Shown: positions 36,371-48,991, counted from the first letter of the stretch. The stretch is 64,000 nucleotides of DNA from Blakeslea trispora (GCA_025331445.1 JAIWNE010000083.1:1-64000), one strand, 5' to 3'. Numbers and translations are program-made. Notes: generated from the sequence alone by a model not told the origin.

Positions 36371-36647
36371 CAACCTTTATTTTCGAGAATAGTCGATTGA
36401 CGTTGTGATCATAAAAATGACTTTGTCCAACAAAAAGGTTTGTAATGGTAGGTTATCCAAAACAAAGAAAGAAAAAGCAGAGCAAGACAAAACAAAAAAC
36501 TAAAAGAGACACACACACACATAGATAGAGATGGTCCAAAAAGCAAGTTCTTTCCGTATGCCTTGCATGAGTTTTTTCTTTCTTCTGCTCGAAATTTATT
36601 TATTTTCATTGCACGAAAAGAAAATTTATTAGTGCACGAATACTTTC
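36371..36647 (-). repeat. Right arm of long inverted repeat
   Basis: Reverse complement aligns to 34547-34900, with a short extra block near the outer end (about 36610-36634). Confidence 0.8.
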
Positions 36648-37134
36648 CGAAAGCACTGTAGATGCGATTTATAATAGTAATAAAAGGAAAAAAATATTAA
36701 GAGAAAAAGGGAAGTATGATACAATTTGTTTAAAAAGAGAAAGGTGAGAGTGTGTGTGTGATGTGTGCTATGATTGAAATAAGTAAGGCTTTTTTGTGTT
36801 TGAATTTTCTTTTTTTTTTTTTCAGAAAGTAGGGTAAGTCTTTTTTTTTACAGCTTTTTAGTTGTATATACAGATGATGTGGGAGGAGGAGGAGAGAAGG
36901 GAGGGGAGAAAGAGTTATGTATATCTTTTTTTTTCTCTTATAAGAGTGATTCCCAAAAGGGTCCTGAATCAAATGAAAATTCAGAAAGATCTTGAGAGCA
37001 AATGGAGGAAGGTGGTGTATTGGGAACAAATCGAGGAACTTGATGAGTTAAGAGATGTATGTTATCATTCGTACTAAACATATATAAAACATGATTAAAA
37101 AACAAGGTTTTCTTTTTTAAAAACACACACACAC
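36648..37134. other. Intergenic, 3' of the PHD-finger gene
   Basis: Homopolymer- and GA-rich; no gene seen. It should contain the 3' UTR of the PHD gene. Confidence 0.5.
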
Positions 37135-38793
37135 TTACAAGGTTTCACAAAGAAAGACGTCGGCAGCATTAGGTGCAAAGAGTTCTTTCTTGACAGAATC
37201 AAGTGACTGAAGGTATGCAAGACGAGACAAGATTTCAAGACTACCAGGATCCAATGCCATATCCATATTTACATCTTCCTTAAAGAAAGGCTCTAGTTGT
37301 TCGATAGGTGTAGTGACCTCACTGGCACTATCTTGGCTGGTGCTGAATCTTGATTCGGAAGCAACGTCGGGCCAATCGACAGGTGTTTCAGGTCCAGGTA
37401 AGTCAGTGGAGTAACCATCATCGTCTTCATCGTCTTGCATAGGATGATGAAGAGGTGGCGGTGTGGTAGGTGAGAAGCCTGTCATAGGTTCGTCCTCTTC
37501 TTCCTCATCATCACTGATGTTATCATGTTGAGCAGCGGCCAAGCGTTGACTCTTCCATTGAGCAGCATATCGCCAAGTGATAGAACTGAGCAACTTTGTA
37601 TCATTGGAGGAAGAGGAACCAAGTGACAAAAAGCAGGAAGGACAACGGAATGTCTCGTCAAGAGCGTCATCGTTCAGCTCGAGACATTCCAGGTGTAACC
37701 AGCGAGAACAATCATCACATTGTACCATGGGTCCGATCTCTTCAGAAGACGAGTCACAGATACATCGAATGAGTTCTTTCTTTTTCTTTAACTGGTGTTG
37801 TTGTGGTGGTGATGAACGGGGCTGTGAGATAGACTTGCGCTTGACTCGGATGCGTTGTTCAGTTTTTTCTTCTTCCATGAACATTCTTGTCTTGGGTGGT
37901 CTACCAGGACGACGACGGTCAAGACGGCTTGTCGTATGTGTAGCAGTAGAATGAGTTGAATGGCGACCTTCTATAGTTTTAAAGTCAGAAAAAAAAGTTC
38001 ACATGAGTATGCTTCACCCATTTCTCCTCCTGTCCCCCCCCCTCTCTATTTGCGTTTAAGCTTTTTTTTTTGAGGAACTTACCATCATGTTGCCTGCCAT
38101 GATGAAGTTCAAATGCTGTAGGGTCATGAACCAATGTTTCAATCAATGTAGCACCTAAGCGAGCCGATTGTTGTCTTTCTGTAGTAGGCTTTGTTGTCTT
38201 TGTCTGATGAGATAGCTCCAGTTGAATTGATCGATCTTTCAGTACGATTTCAGAAGAGGATGTTTCTTCTTCAGAGACAAAAGTCAGGTATTGCTTGAGT
38301 AATTGAAGATTGCGCAATGAACTTGATTTTCTGACTGGCCAATCAGAGCTGGACAACGACTGCTTCATAGTCTCTTCTTTTGTACATTGTGATGAATTGG
38401 CAAGACGTTGACTAGCCATGGATAAGCGATCTTTGAGTTGCTTGGCCATCAGACTGATTTTAGATACTGACTTTTGTTCATGATGAACGGTTCGAACAGG
38501 CAGGTTAATAGTAACTGTGTCTGATTTGAATCGGTTGTTATTGCATGGCTTTGCATTGTTGTTTTTTGACACCTTTTTGATGTGATTCTTTACAGTGCTA
38601 TTCAATAGAATAAGAGAGAAAAAAAAATAGTGTCAAAATTGTGTATCGTTGGACAATGCAAGTAAAAGAAAGCAGCGAATCATCGAAAAGGTAACTATGG
38701 CAACTAAAATAAAATACCATAGCCACCTAGTTGCTTTGATACAAAGTTGTTTCTTGTTGTTGTTGTTTTTTTTTTTACTCACTTTGATTTCAT
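37135..38793 (-). CDS. PHD-finger protein with AT-hook-like motif
   Basis: Three exons (38793-38783, 38597-38083, 37970-37135) encode 453 residues. Exon 1 is 11 nt (MKS plus two bases). The N-terminal 170 residues are basic and Ser/Gln-rich. DRRRPGRPPKTR at about residues 193-204 is an AT-hook-like DNA-contact motif. A C4HC3 PHD finger follows at about 245-288 (CICDSSSEEIGPMVQCDDCS, WLHLECL, FRCPSC). The remainder is acidic and Pro/Ser-rich, with a conserved-looking helical tail (LEILSRLAYLQSLDSVKKEL). A PHD finger plus AT-hook points to chromatin reading, perhaps in a histone-modifying complex; which one cannot be told. Intron 1 is 185 nt, the longest among the confident models here, with many T-runs. 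Confidence 0.8.
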
Positions 38794-41700
38794 GATTTGC
38801 TTTTTTTTTGTCTTAACAGTAATAAAAAAAAAGTGTGTGTGTGTGTGTATGTGTGCTGTTTACAAGTGATATGTATGGTATGATTATTATTTTTTTTCTT
38901 CTCTCTTTTTTTTTTAATATATAAGAAAATAAGAGATCTCAAAAAACGTGATGAGAGTGACTTTGTACAAAAATAAAATAATTAAGAAAAAAAAACAAAA
39001 GAAAAAAAAACAAAAGAAGAGGAAAAGAAAAAGAAGAGGGAAGAGAGGGAGATGAAGTAGGAGATGAGGGAAAGAGAGTGAGTGAGTGAAAGAGAAAGAA
39101 AATGAGAAGTTTACTGGTGTGCGAATAACTAATTTTTTTTTTGTTTTTTTTTGACTACCGTGTTTTAAAAATAAAAATATAAAAAGAGCGATCTTTATTT
39201 TTGTGACCGATTAAAGTTTCGGTAAGAAGCCTAGCTTACTATCCGATTTTATTTTATTTTATTTTTGCTTGTCTATTTAATTTGGCTGTAATTGTTGATA
39301 AATAGAAAACAAGTTCTTACTCTTGTGCATTAGCAATCTTACAGTAATTAGACTATAAAACATTGAGAAAGAAATAATAAAAAAAAGGACACGCCAACAT
39401 GACGTCACATTGGATTTATAGGTTGAATCTCTATCCCTCAGTCTAAAGTACCCAATAAGCCTTATTCATAGTTGGCATATGGCAAAAAAAAAGAGAGAGA
39501 GAGAGACATGATTGTTATTATTTTGGCTTGTTTCGATTGCAAAAATAAAGTGTGTGAATTTAGATCAAGGGCCCACTGATTTCAAATGATAGATTAAACA
39601 ATTTGAGTGACTAGAACATTTTCCATGCTTTTCTATATGACCAAATGAATCTCCGCTTTCCCAAGTTTTCTTATTAAACAACATAGAGTGTTATTCGTTT
39701 TTTTTTTTTCAATGGACTTTATCTTTAAAAGACATTCTCTATTTTAGTGATTACAACAATAACAAGCAAGGGTAAAATAAACAAGCGACACAAACAAAAA
39801 CAAAAAAAAAGGTTTATTTTTTGCCCTCCAATAACCCCCCTCCCCTTTCACTCCTTCTTTATCCGTGAAAAATTTAATGCACTCTTTTTTTTTCTTTTGC
39901 TTATGGGTGACACAACGATTAGGCTGGGTAAAAAAACATATATAAAAGATACACAACAGAGGGAGAGGAGGAGACACACACAAATGGCCAATGTACACAC
40001 TGAAATTATTCATGCAAAATAGTCTAGATTTTTTTTTTCTTTACTCTAATCATCTATTTTACTCTCTCTCTCTTCTAGCTGCATTATTGTTTAATAGTAC
40101 ATTATTTGTCACACAATAACAAACAAGAGAAAAAAAAAAGAGTACTTTTCCGTTTTTATGCTGCAAATAAGCTACAAAGCAAAAGCAGCGAAAGAGAAGG
40201 GGGGGGGGAGGTGAAGGGAGGAAATGGTTACACCAACATAAATTTTAAGCCTGAATCATTAGGTTTTACATTCGCCTTTTTTCAAAAATATATATATTCT
40301 CAGTTGATATAAACAATTATGACTATTTACGCCATAATTGTTATTGGTTTTAAAAATAATAGCTTAAAAAAAATAATAGTAGAAAGTAGTAAATGAGAAA
40401 AAAAAATAACAAGCTCGTTTAATAAAGTTCAATTAAGCCCATTTTGAAAATACAAATAAAATAATGCAACGACCGTTTTTTTCTTCAAAAAAAAAAAGAA
40501 TGCGTTCCAATCTATTTCATCTGTCAACCAAGTTTAGCGATAAAGTCTGATAAAGATGGTATGTGATTACCGAACCTTATTTGTTGCTATACACCTTGAC
40601 AACTCAGTAGATCAGATTGTTGCTAGCAAACGGTTTCATTAATTCTCATGTTACACAGGCATCACTTACTTCTTCAGGTTATCAGAAAGAAAATGATACA
40701 AAAAAATCTGTTTCAAGATCAATAAAATAAACTGATATACCTAGGGTGTAACTAAGAAACAGCAGGATATTGTTGCCATGTATTTTGTATACATAGGAAG
40801 GGCTTTATATAACTTGACATGGCTTCAGGTGAATGAAACATCTAAAACGCACTTCATTTCGGGAGTTCTTTTTTCATATAAACCGTTTGAGTAGCACAAA
40901 CTTATATTTATTTCAGCCATTGTTTCTTTCTTCTATTTCTTTGCCGCCCATTCTATCTCTCACCCTGTCTTCTTTTTTTTTCCTTCTCTGTTTGCAATAT
41001 GCATTGTACCTTGGAAGTTTTACCTGTCAAACTTATTTGTTGTTTAAATGGAATTTTTCTTCTTTTTATAGAGTCGAAAATAAGAATTGTTGAATAAGAA
41101 AAACAAACCAACTGGAAATCTATCATTGATTTAGACTATGAACATACCAATGTACATCTATACTTTGACCATACCCAACCAATGAATTGGAACAATTGAG
41201 AAGAATTATCTCCTGCTATTTTAGGAACTTACAGGTTAATTCTTTTCAGGTGATTTGTAAACTGGATGCTTTTCTGATATCAAGTAATGCTAATAGCAGA
41301 ATTTCAGAAAGAAAGAAAAAAGACAGCACAACCATTGTTATCAGACCTATACCTTTTGAGTTTGATTGCCGTTCATAAAACGAAAGACAACATAAATCAA
41401 AAGAGAGAATCGAGTAACAGCTCTCGGTTTGGTTAACACATACTGACAAGACTGTAATAATAAAAGCTAGCTTTGTGCTGCCCTGGTGACACAAGTAGTT
41501 TGCCTAAATTTTGAGACAAAGGAGTGCATAATTAACAGAGGAAAAGAAAGTTTTGCTGCATTTGGTGACATACTTTTTTTTTTTGTATGGGTGACAAACT
41601 TAATCGCTCTACAACTAAGCCAGGTAACTATAAACTCAACTAACTTTATAGCTTTTTCGAAAAAGAAAATTGTTCTACATTTTTTGGGATTTGGGAATTG

Positions 41701-42707
41701 AGTGAGACATAAGCAGCAAAGTTGCCTTCAGTAGTCATAAAGTGGCATCCAATCGGCTCCTTTTTCGGAAGCTGTTATCCGAGCCACTATAGTTGTAGAT
41801 AAATGAGAATTCTCAAATGATACAAAAATCCAAAAGAATAGAATAGTTCACAAATTGAGAAACAAATCAATTAGAACATTAGAGAATATTGATTCAAAAA
41901 TAACAGTGAGTTATGAGATGAAGTAAGATACCTTTTGAGCAAAATTCCTTACATTAAAGAATAGGATGGAGTATGCAAAAGAAAGACAGATGGAGAGAGA
42001 AAGAAATTAGAAATGAACATCAAGTATTACCAGATAATGAAGTTTTTTTTTTTTAGTCCTCTCCCCAGAGCCGGTATATCTGGGTATTACAGTGATTACC
42101 CAAAAAGATAAACCCCATTTTCAGACATTGATATGTCTTTCTTTATAGATGCTCAATGGATTTCCGGTATCAAGCTGTCTTGAACTATATAAAGACCAAC
42201 GAACAGAGCCACAAAAGAGTTAGATTTTCAACTGAATGGCCACAGTAATGAAAAGATTTCAATATCCGTTTTTGAATTTCCTTATTCGATAGATCTAGTG
42301 AACCCATCCGGTTTTGTTCATGAAGAGAGATTTGCTTCTTTTTATTTAATCTGGCACAAGTGTCACAATACCTTGAATCTTTTCTATTTAACACCACATA
42401 GTATTCTATATACAAATATTCATTTTTTCCCCTTGTAATAAACAAACTTCTTAAAGTGATTTTTTTTTCTTACAACATACACACAACTATTTCCAAATGG
42501 GTACAATCTCTATCCAACAGAAAACCAGTATCAAATGATTGTAATTTTCTACTTTTTCAACCAGTCAAGACGCAGTGATTTATGTTCAAAGCAGCAAAAA
42601 GATCAAAGCTAATTAAGATGGATAAGGTTTTTTATTTATTTAACAGAAAGGGTAACAAAGGTATATTTATATCAATAAGGAATGCAAATTATTATTAGTC
42701 AAAAGCT
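38794..42707. other. Long gene-poor stretch
   Basis: 3.9 kb of AT-rich DNA with many A/T homopolymers and GA/GT microsatellites (for example GT repeats at about 38833-38850). Only short low-complexity frames occur and none resembles a known family. The last part holds the Hsp70 3' UTR. Confidence 0.55.
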
Positions 42708-44702
42708 TTAATCAACTTCTTCGACTGTGGGTCCTGCGTTATCATCATTGGTATTGGGGAAGCCACCAGGTTGAGCGCCACCAGGTTGAGAGCTGCCATA
42801 AATCTTCATAAGGATTGGGTTGGCAATCGCTTCAAGTTCTTTTTGATGAGATTCGTATTCTTCTTTAGAAGCCTCTTGCGAATTATCCAGCCAATCAATC
42901 TTTTCTTTGACAGCCTTTTCGAGTTTCTCTCTATCAGCTGCATCCAGCTTGCTCTTGATGTTCTCTTCTTGAAGGGTGTTTCGAAGATTATAAGCGTAAG
43001 ATTCTAAGCCATTCTTGGATTGAATACGAGCAGCAGCAGCTTCGTCTTCAGCCTTGTATTTTTCAGCATCGTTGACCATACGCTCAATGTCCTCCTTAGA
43101 AAGGCGACCCTTATCGTTTGTGATTGTAATCTTATTGGACTTTCCGGTAGTCTTGTCAACAGCAGATACATTAAGAATACCATTAGCATCAACATCAAAA
43201 GTAACTTCAACCTGAGGAACACCACGAGGAGCAGGAGGAATACCAGTGAGCTCAAATTTACCAAGCAAATTGTTGTCCTTTGTACGAGCACGTTCACCTT
43301 CAAACACTTGAATCAAGACACCAGGCTGATTATCAGCATAAGTGGAGAACACTTCGGATTTCTTGGTGGGTACTGTTGTGTTACGCTTGATAAGGGGTGT
43401 CATGACACCACCTGCTGTTTCAATACCAAGTGAAAGAGGAGCTACATCAAGTAACAAGAGAGAGTCTGTCTTTTCGGATGTATTACCAGTCAAGATAGCT
43501 GCCTGGACAGCTGCACCATAAGCAACAGCTTCGTCAGGATTGATTGACTTGCAAGGCTCTTTTCCATTAAAGAAGTCAGTCACCAATTTCTGAACCTTGG
43601 GGATACGTGTAGAACCACCCACTAATACAATATCATGAACAGAGCCTTTGTCAAGCTTGGCATCATGGAGTACTTGTTCCACAGGATCCATAGTCTTACG
43701 GAAGAGATCTTGACAGAGTTCTTCAAAACGAGCACGGGTCAAAGAGGTGTAGAAATCAACGCCTTCAAAAAGCGAATCAATCTCGATAGTCGTTTGAGTA
43801 GCAGAAGATAAGGTACGCTTGGCTCTCTCACATGCAGTACGTAAGCGACGGATAGCACGAGCATTACTTGAGATGTCCTTCTTAAACTTGCGCTTGAATT
43901 CTTGCTTGAAATGGTCGACCAATCGGTTGTCAAAGTCTTCACCACCCAAGTGAGTATCACCAGCAGTAGCCTTGACTTCAAAAATACCATCATCGATTGT
44001 CAAAAGAGAAACATCAAAAGTTCCTCCTCCTAAATCGTAAATCAACACATTTGTCTCTTGCTTTCCCTTCTTATCAAGGCCATAGGCAATGGCAGCAGCA
44101 GTAGGTTCGTTGATGATACGGAGCACATTTAGGCCAGAAATAGTACCTGCATCTTTAGTGGCCTGACGTTGAGAGTCATTAAAGTAAGCAGGCACAGTAA
44201 TGACAGCTGAATCAACCTTCTTGCCCAAATAAGCCTCTGAAGTTTCTTTCATTTTTCCAAGTACCATAGCAGAAATTTCTTCTGGAGAAAACACTTTATT
44301 TTCACCCTTGTACTCGACTTGTAAGTAAGGCTTGCCATCCTTGTTGATTACTTTGAAAGGCCAATGCTTCATATCAGCCTGAATTTCAGCATCATCAAAG
44401 CGTCGACCAATCATACGTTTAGCATCAAAAATAGTGTTGTAAGGATTCATCTGTTTGATTTTAAGAAAAAACAATGATGAGTATATTCATTTTGAAACAA
44501 AATTGAACTATCCTTTATGATAACTTACAGCTACTTGGTTTTTGGCAGCATCACCAACTAAACGTTCATTATCGGTAAAGGCTACGTAAGAAGGAGTTGT
44601 ACGGTTGCCTTGATCGTTTGCAATGATTTCAACACGGTCATTTTGCCATACACCAACACAAGAGTAGGTTGTACCTAAATCGATACCAACAGCAGTAGAC
44701 AT
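42708..44702 (-). CDS. Cytosolic Hsp70 chaperone, SSA/HSPA8-type
   Basis: Two exons (44702-44529 and 44450-42708; intron of 78 nt after residue 58) encode 638 residues. The N-terminus [18 protein letters not shown] carries Hsp70 signature 1; [14 protein letters not shown] is signature 2 and [14 protein letters not shown] signature 3. The substrate-binding domain has the usual [17 protein letters not shown] region, and the chain ends GPTVEEVD, the cytosolic EEVD that binds TPR co-chaperones. The glycine-rich tail before EEVD is short. It folds nascent and stress-denatured proteins in the cytosol and nucleus. Upstream heat-shock elements (44846-44934) and a TATA box (44801-44812) support stress induction. 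The intron is near the 5' end, which is not unusual in fungal SSA genes. Confidence 0.97.
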
Positions 44703-44800
44703 ATTATATAGTTTGTTGTTTTCTTTGTCGCTTTCTTGAGAGTTTTCTAAAGATTAAACTTGATCGAATAGTTTGAGTGAGAGTAGGAAGAGGTTGACTT

Positions 44801-44812
44801 TTTATATATATT
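44801..44812 (-). promoter_or_regulatory. TATA box of the Hsp70 gene
   Basis: On the minus strand reads ATATATATAAA, about 100 bp upstream of the ATG at 44702. Confidence 0.65.
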
Positions 44813-44845
44813 TGCCAAATGCAACAAATCTGATGTCAGCGCACC

Positions 44846-44934
44846 ATTCTAGAGATTTCTAGCCACTCCTATTGGTCGGAATATATTTCCAGAAAAAAAA
44901 AAGTCATTCTAGATTTTTCTCTCATACTCCAGAA
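44846..44934 (-). promoter_or_regulatory. Heat-shock element cluster of the Hsp70 gene
   Basis: Several TTC/GAA units at 5-bp spacing: TTCTAGAGATTTC (44847-44859), the palindrome TTCCAGAA (44887-44894), TTCTAGATTTTTC (44907-44919) and TCCAGAA (44928-44934). An ATTGG (inverted CCAAT) lies at about 44871. The arrangement is the classic HSF binding pattern upstream of a TATA box. Confidence 0.75.
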
Positions 44935-46836
44935 AGGTCAATTTATCTTTGAAATTCTATCAGAATCAAAAAAGAAGGAAAATAACCTTTTTTAGGGTTA
45001 GATTTTTTATTGTTTCTCGAAAACACGCCTTTCGTAATACATTGCTCATGCAACAGTGCAAGAGAGACAATCAACATGTTTTAAAAGAATGACTCAAAGA
45101 CCTGCAGGACTCATCCTATGATTATTGCTGTCTTTTCTTCTTCTTTTTGCTAATAGAGAAATCCTTTTTTTTTCTACTGTATCAAAGATATATAATTAGC
45201 ATCACTCAATTCTGATAGAAATGGACTAATAAAGATTGCTTCTGCTTTGCTTTCGATCATTTTTTTTTTGCTCTAAACCAGTACACTGCTACTTTGCAAT
45301 ATTGATATTTGACGTAGACAAACGCTGTACCTGCAAGCCGAGATCACTACTAAATGCGATAAGATATTATAGGCATTCCCTGCTTAGAGAGCGTTTTGAA
45401 TTAAACCGAAATGCTAGCACTTTTTATTACAGAACACAACTACATAGTATCATTCTTTTTTACAGCAAACTATAGTAATCTCTCGCTTATGTTGAGAGAC
45501 TCATTGATGGTCAATCCACTAATCTCTATTTGCTCCCATTTGCGTTTTTTGAATAAAGAGAATCATCAATGTATTCTTTTCATAATACATGCAAGGAAAC
45601 ATATGTTTTAGCAAAGTACACGCTCTTTTTTATTTTGATAATGCGAGCACTTTCTCAAGTAGAAACCTCTGAAATATACATACTCATGCTCTTCCCGAAT
45701 ATTCGTTTAGCTTCTTTTCATAGCATTTTTTACAAAAAAAGAAAAGCAGTGAAGGAAGTTTGTATAATTTCAAATGATCCACATAGTACACTCTTAGCAT
45801 TCAACCGATTGACTTTGTATTGTGTCACCTAAAGATGATGGTTAAATGAGTCAGCGCATGTTTTGTAACCCAATCTCAGGTTTTTGCAAGACATCCTGAA
45901 TTGATCGCATAATCAATGAAACTATAATTGAATACTCTCTTTCTGAATAATTCAGTTCAAGTATATTTACTAGTCGTGTACATATGTTGTTCGGTAGTGA
46001 TGTTGCAGCAAGTACAAATCGATTGTCAATATATCATTTGCAGTTTCAATGTAAGACGCTTGAAGATAAGAGAAGTGAGAGCAACTAGTGATCCGTATAC
46101 AAAAAGACATTGCATTACTTTGAAAATATACTGCTCTTACACTGCATAGCGCTCAGTAAGAGTAGGTCAGGTAAGAAGGCGGAAATGAGAAGTTATTTTT
46201 TTTATTTTTGCTGATGCGGATAGATTAATGATATAATTATAGAAATTCGGTATGATCTATAAAGATTTTGTTATACGGAATATAGTAGCATACCATGCTT
46301 TTTTTTATGTTTTCAAATTAGTGCTTGCAACATAAAGAGGTCAGGATAAAGAGGCTGCAAGTTTTTTTTTGCTAACATATCTCAAGAAGTAGTAGATGCT
46401 AACCTAAAGAAACAAGCTATAGAGATCGCTCTACTGTGCGCTGATAAATTAGCTATCGTTTGTTGAAAAAAAAAAAAAGACCAGACAGGGACCATACTGA
46501 TAATAATAATAAAAAAAATTCTGGAATTTAACCAATCAATATGGGTCAAACTGACAATTGATATTAAACAATGCATGCATGAACATGCACATAACTATAA
46601 ATACACTTTTTCTTGACCAACTATCTGTACAGAGTCAAATTAGGCTATGCACCAGTACATCTCATGCACTGTGTGACACTAAAACTCAAGTTGTGTGGTG
46701 CTTGCAAGCTGTTCTCTCTATAGCTATCTGCACAAACCAAGCTGATATTAACCGGCCCATTTCCTTCAGAACGGTTGTATAATTGAAGCGAGTTTATTTG
46801 ACTATAATACAGTTGATATAGAACTAATTGACTAGT
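44935..46836. other. Intergenic, no gene seen
   Basis: 1.9 kb of AT-rich DNA; frames of 60-90 codons have no recognisable motif and skewed composition. Confidence 0.5.
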
Positions 46837-47100
46837 TTAGATTGAGCACCGACTACAGCTCTCTCCAGTCGCTAGTGCACGACAGCACTTTGAGCAGCTT
46901 GTTCTACAGCTTGTACAAAGCCATCCACTTGACAGAACCTTTCCACAGCCGCATAGAATCATATCTGGCTCTTCAAAGTCATCATCTGTAGCTGACTCTT
47001 CTTCATCATATTGCGTTGTCCAAGGCGAGATGCTGATATGTACACTGGTTTGCTTTAGCTGCTTCTGATAAGGAGATGTCGAAGAACAAGGATTGGCCAT
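46837..47100 (-). CDS. Small cysteine-rich protein, possible zinc binder
   Basis: Frame of 87 residues from ATG 47100 (MANPCSSTSPYQKQLKQTSV). The first half is polar/acidic (YDEEESATDDDFEEPDM). The last 40 residues hold nine cysteines in CxC and CxxC pairs: LCGCGKVL, WLCTSCRTSCSKCC, GESCSRCSI. This looks like a metal-binding knuckle or treble-clef-like cluster. A TATAAATA sequence lies 50-60 bp upstream (47151-47158), supporting this start over the longer non-ATG frame. No intron, no signal peptide. No family recognised. Confidence 0.55.
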   Translation of the reverse strand: MANPCSSTSPYQKQLKQTSVHISISPWTTQYDEEESATDDDFEEPDMILCGCGKVLSSGWLCTSCRTSCSKCCRALATGESCSRCSI

Positions 47101-47150
47101 ATTATATACACAAAGACTAAGAGGTGAAACAAGAAGGAAAGAAAAACCTG

Positions 47151-47158
47151 TATTTATA
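47151..47158 (-). promoter_or_regulatory. TATA box of the small Cys-rich gene
   Basis: Minus-strand TATAAATA, 51-58 bp upstream of the ATG at 47100. Confidence 0.5.
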
Positions 47159-47943
47159 TGACAGACGGCTGGACACACGTTGCATGTGGTTCCCTTGACT
47201 TAATTACCTTACCAATAGATATTAGATGTTACAAACGCAAAAACCAAAATAGAAAGTACAGCATATTCGCTTCATCCTTCTTGAGCTCATGTCTCAGGCA
47301 GAAACATAATCGTTAGTTACCATGCATAGTATGTACTAACACAATAGCGACAAGTTGCTCAAAAAGACATCAAAACAAAACAAAAACGCATCATGCTGGC
47401 TCTACTTCTACTTGCTCTGTGTCATAAAAGCAAATAGACTATAGAGTTTTAGAAAAGGGGAAAATATACCTCTAGCAATTAATAATAACAGGTCTATATT
47501 TAAACTTTATTATTTCCGAAAGTAGCACAGTCAAAGGGTCCAGTTTATAGAGCGTAGCAACACAATGACAATTATGACTTCACACTTTATTCAAAAGAGC
47601 TCAACTCCTTTTTTCGAATAGCGAACAAAGATAAAGCCACACAAGCGAAAATAATATAATAAATCAAAGTTTTAGAAAGTGCAAGGAGCAGACACATAAG
47701 AAAAGGAAAGAATAGGTGTGTAATGTATGCATCAGTAACATTTAAAAAAAAAGATATTAAGCTAAAGCTCATAACAAGGCAGATGTACAATGACAGAAGA
47801 AAATCAAGCTAATAGATGCTAAAATACAATGTATGTATAGATATTACTCGCAAGTTCCTTACTCCCAAAAAAATTATTTCTTTCTTTTGTCTGTCAGATC
47901 CCAAAGACATCGAAGCAAAGACAGACAAGATAAAATCAGAACC

Positions 47944-48013
<70 letters not shown>

Positions 48014-48991
48014 TATTTTTCTATGATTGTCAATTCTGTGAATTTGTTGAAAACCAAAGAACAGAAGTTGAATGAACACAATAAAGAAAGCAGGAGCCTT
48101 TTATTGTCATAAAGATGAAGAACACAAAAAGTACAAGAGTCTAAAGAGTGAAAGTCGGAAGTATTGCTTTGTTTTGCACCCTTTCTTTACCTTTAATCGA
48201 TTGCAATAGCAGTTTTGACAGAAATCATTTGAAAATCTATGACAATCATTAGACACTGTTATGTATATTTTCTCTTTACTGATCAAAGTTGTAGCTACAG
48301 AACAACTTTAGCAATAGTCAAACACAAGCCTAAAAATGAAAAATTCTAGAAGAAGGAATAATAAGCTTACCTCGGTAATACTCGCAAGAAACTTCTAACT
48401 AGCAACTTTTAAGACCTTTACTGTTATTGCTTCTTGAAGCTCGACTATATCATGAGGTAAGGGTGCACTCACTTTCAATCGATTTATTCGCAAAAGAAAA
48501 GTCAAATGTTGGACTGTATGAGAGACAAATTCAGGCTGTAAATGAACAAGATTTTGGTGAAAATGCTATATTTTGCAATATTTTACTACCTTGTATTGAT
48601 TTTGTCGAAAACAAATGTCATTATTAGCTCTGCTTGACAAAAGAAGCCGATACGATTTTCTTGAAACAGTAAAGAGATCAGCCAATAACAAGGTGCAAAG
48701 AACAAAGATGAACAAAAACTCCCTCAATCGGATCTTTTGACATAAATTTTCTCTTTTAAATACAGCTGTCTCTGTTGTTTTAGAAACAGATGTGCAAGTT
48801 GCATTTGCATGTGTCTGGGTGTATTTTTTTTCTTTCCGACCAAAAGTGACTGCATTAGGTTTCTGGGGGGTATTGGTGAATCAGTTGCTCAATGCTTTGT
48901 CATCATTTAAAGATTAAAGTAATCTATTTCATTGCGCCCCTTTTTTCTTCCCTATTCCTCTCTCTCTTTCTGTTCTTCTTTCTTTAAATCA
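47159..48991. other. Intergenic with GA microsatellite
   Basis: No gene recognised. A frame at 48427-48627 (RVHSLSIDLFAKEKSNVGLY) has ordinary composition but no start context or family; possibly a relic. The end (48930-48985) is the CT-rich leader of the riboflavin kinase gene. Confidence 0.5.
47944..48010. repeat. GA microsatellite
   Basis: Nearly pure (GA)n of about 67 bp with two AAAG interruptions. Confidence 0.95.

Larger units (their letters stand above)
34547..36647. mobile_element. 2.1 kb unit bounded by long inverted repeats, origin unknown
   Basis: Arms 34547-34900 and 36371-36647 are inverted copies with small indels. Shared inverted blocks include GAAAGTATTCGTGCA at the outer ends, ACTCATGCAAGGCATACGGA, AGAACTTGCTTTTTGGACCA, a GT repeat, and at the inner ends GATCACAACGTCAATCGACT followed by ATTCTCGAAAATAA. 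The central 1.47 kb shows no protein family, and I cannot find a target duplication. It may be a foldback/MITE-like element or an inverted segmental duplication of a promoter-like fragment. Confidence 0.55.

Noticed and set aside
36730..37132. Minus-strand frames downstream of the PHD gene
   Set aside because: Composition follows A/T and GA tracts; no start context or motif.
43020..43433. 137-residue plus-strand frame within Hsp70
   Set aside because: Shadow of a highly biased coding exon on the other strand.
47816..48112. Frames rich in Arg-Glu
   Set aside because: Translation of the GA microsatellite.
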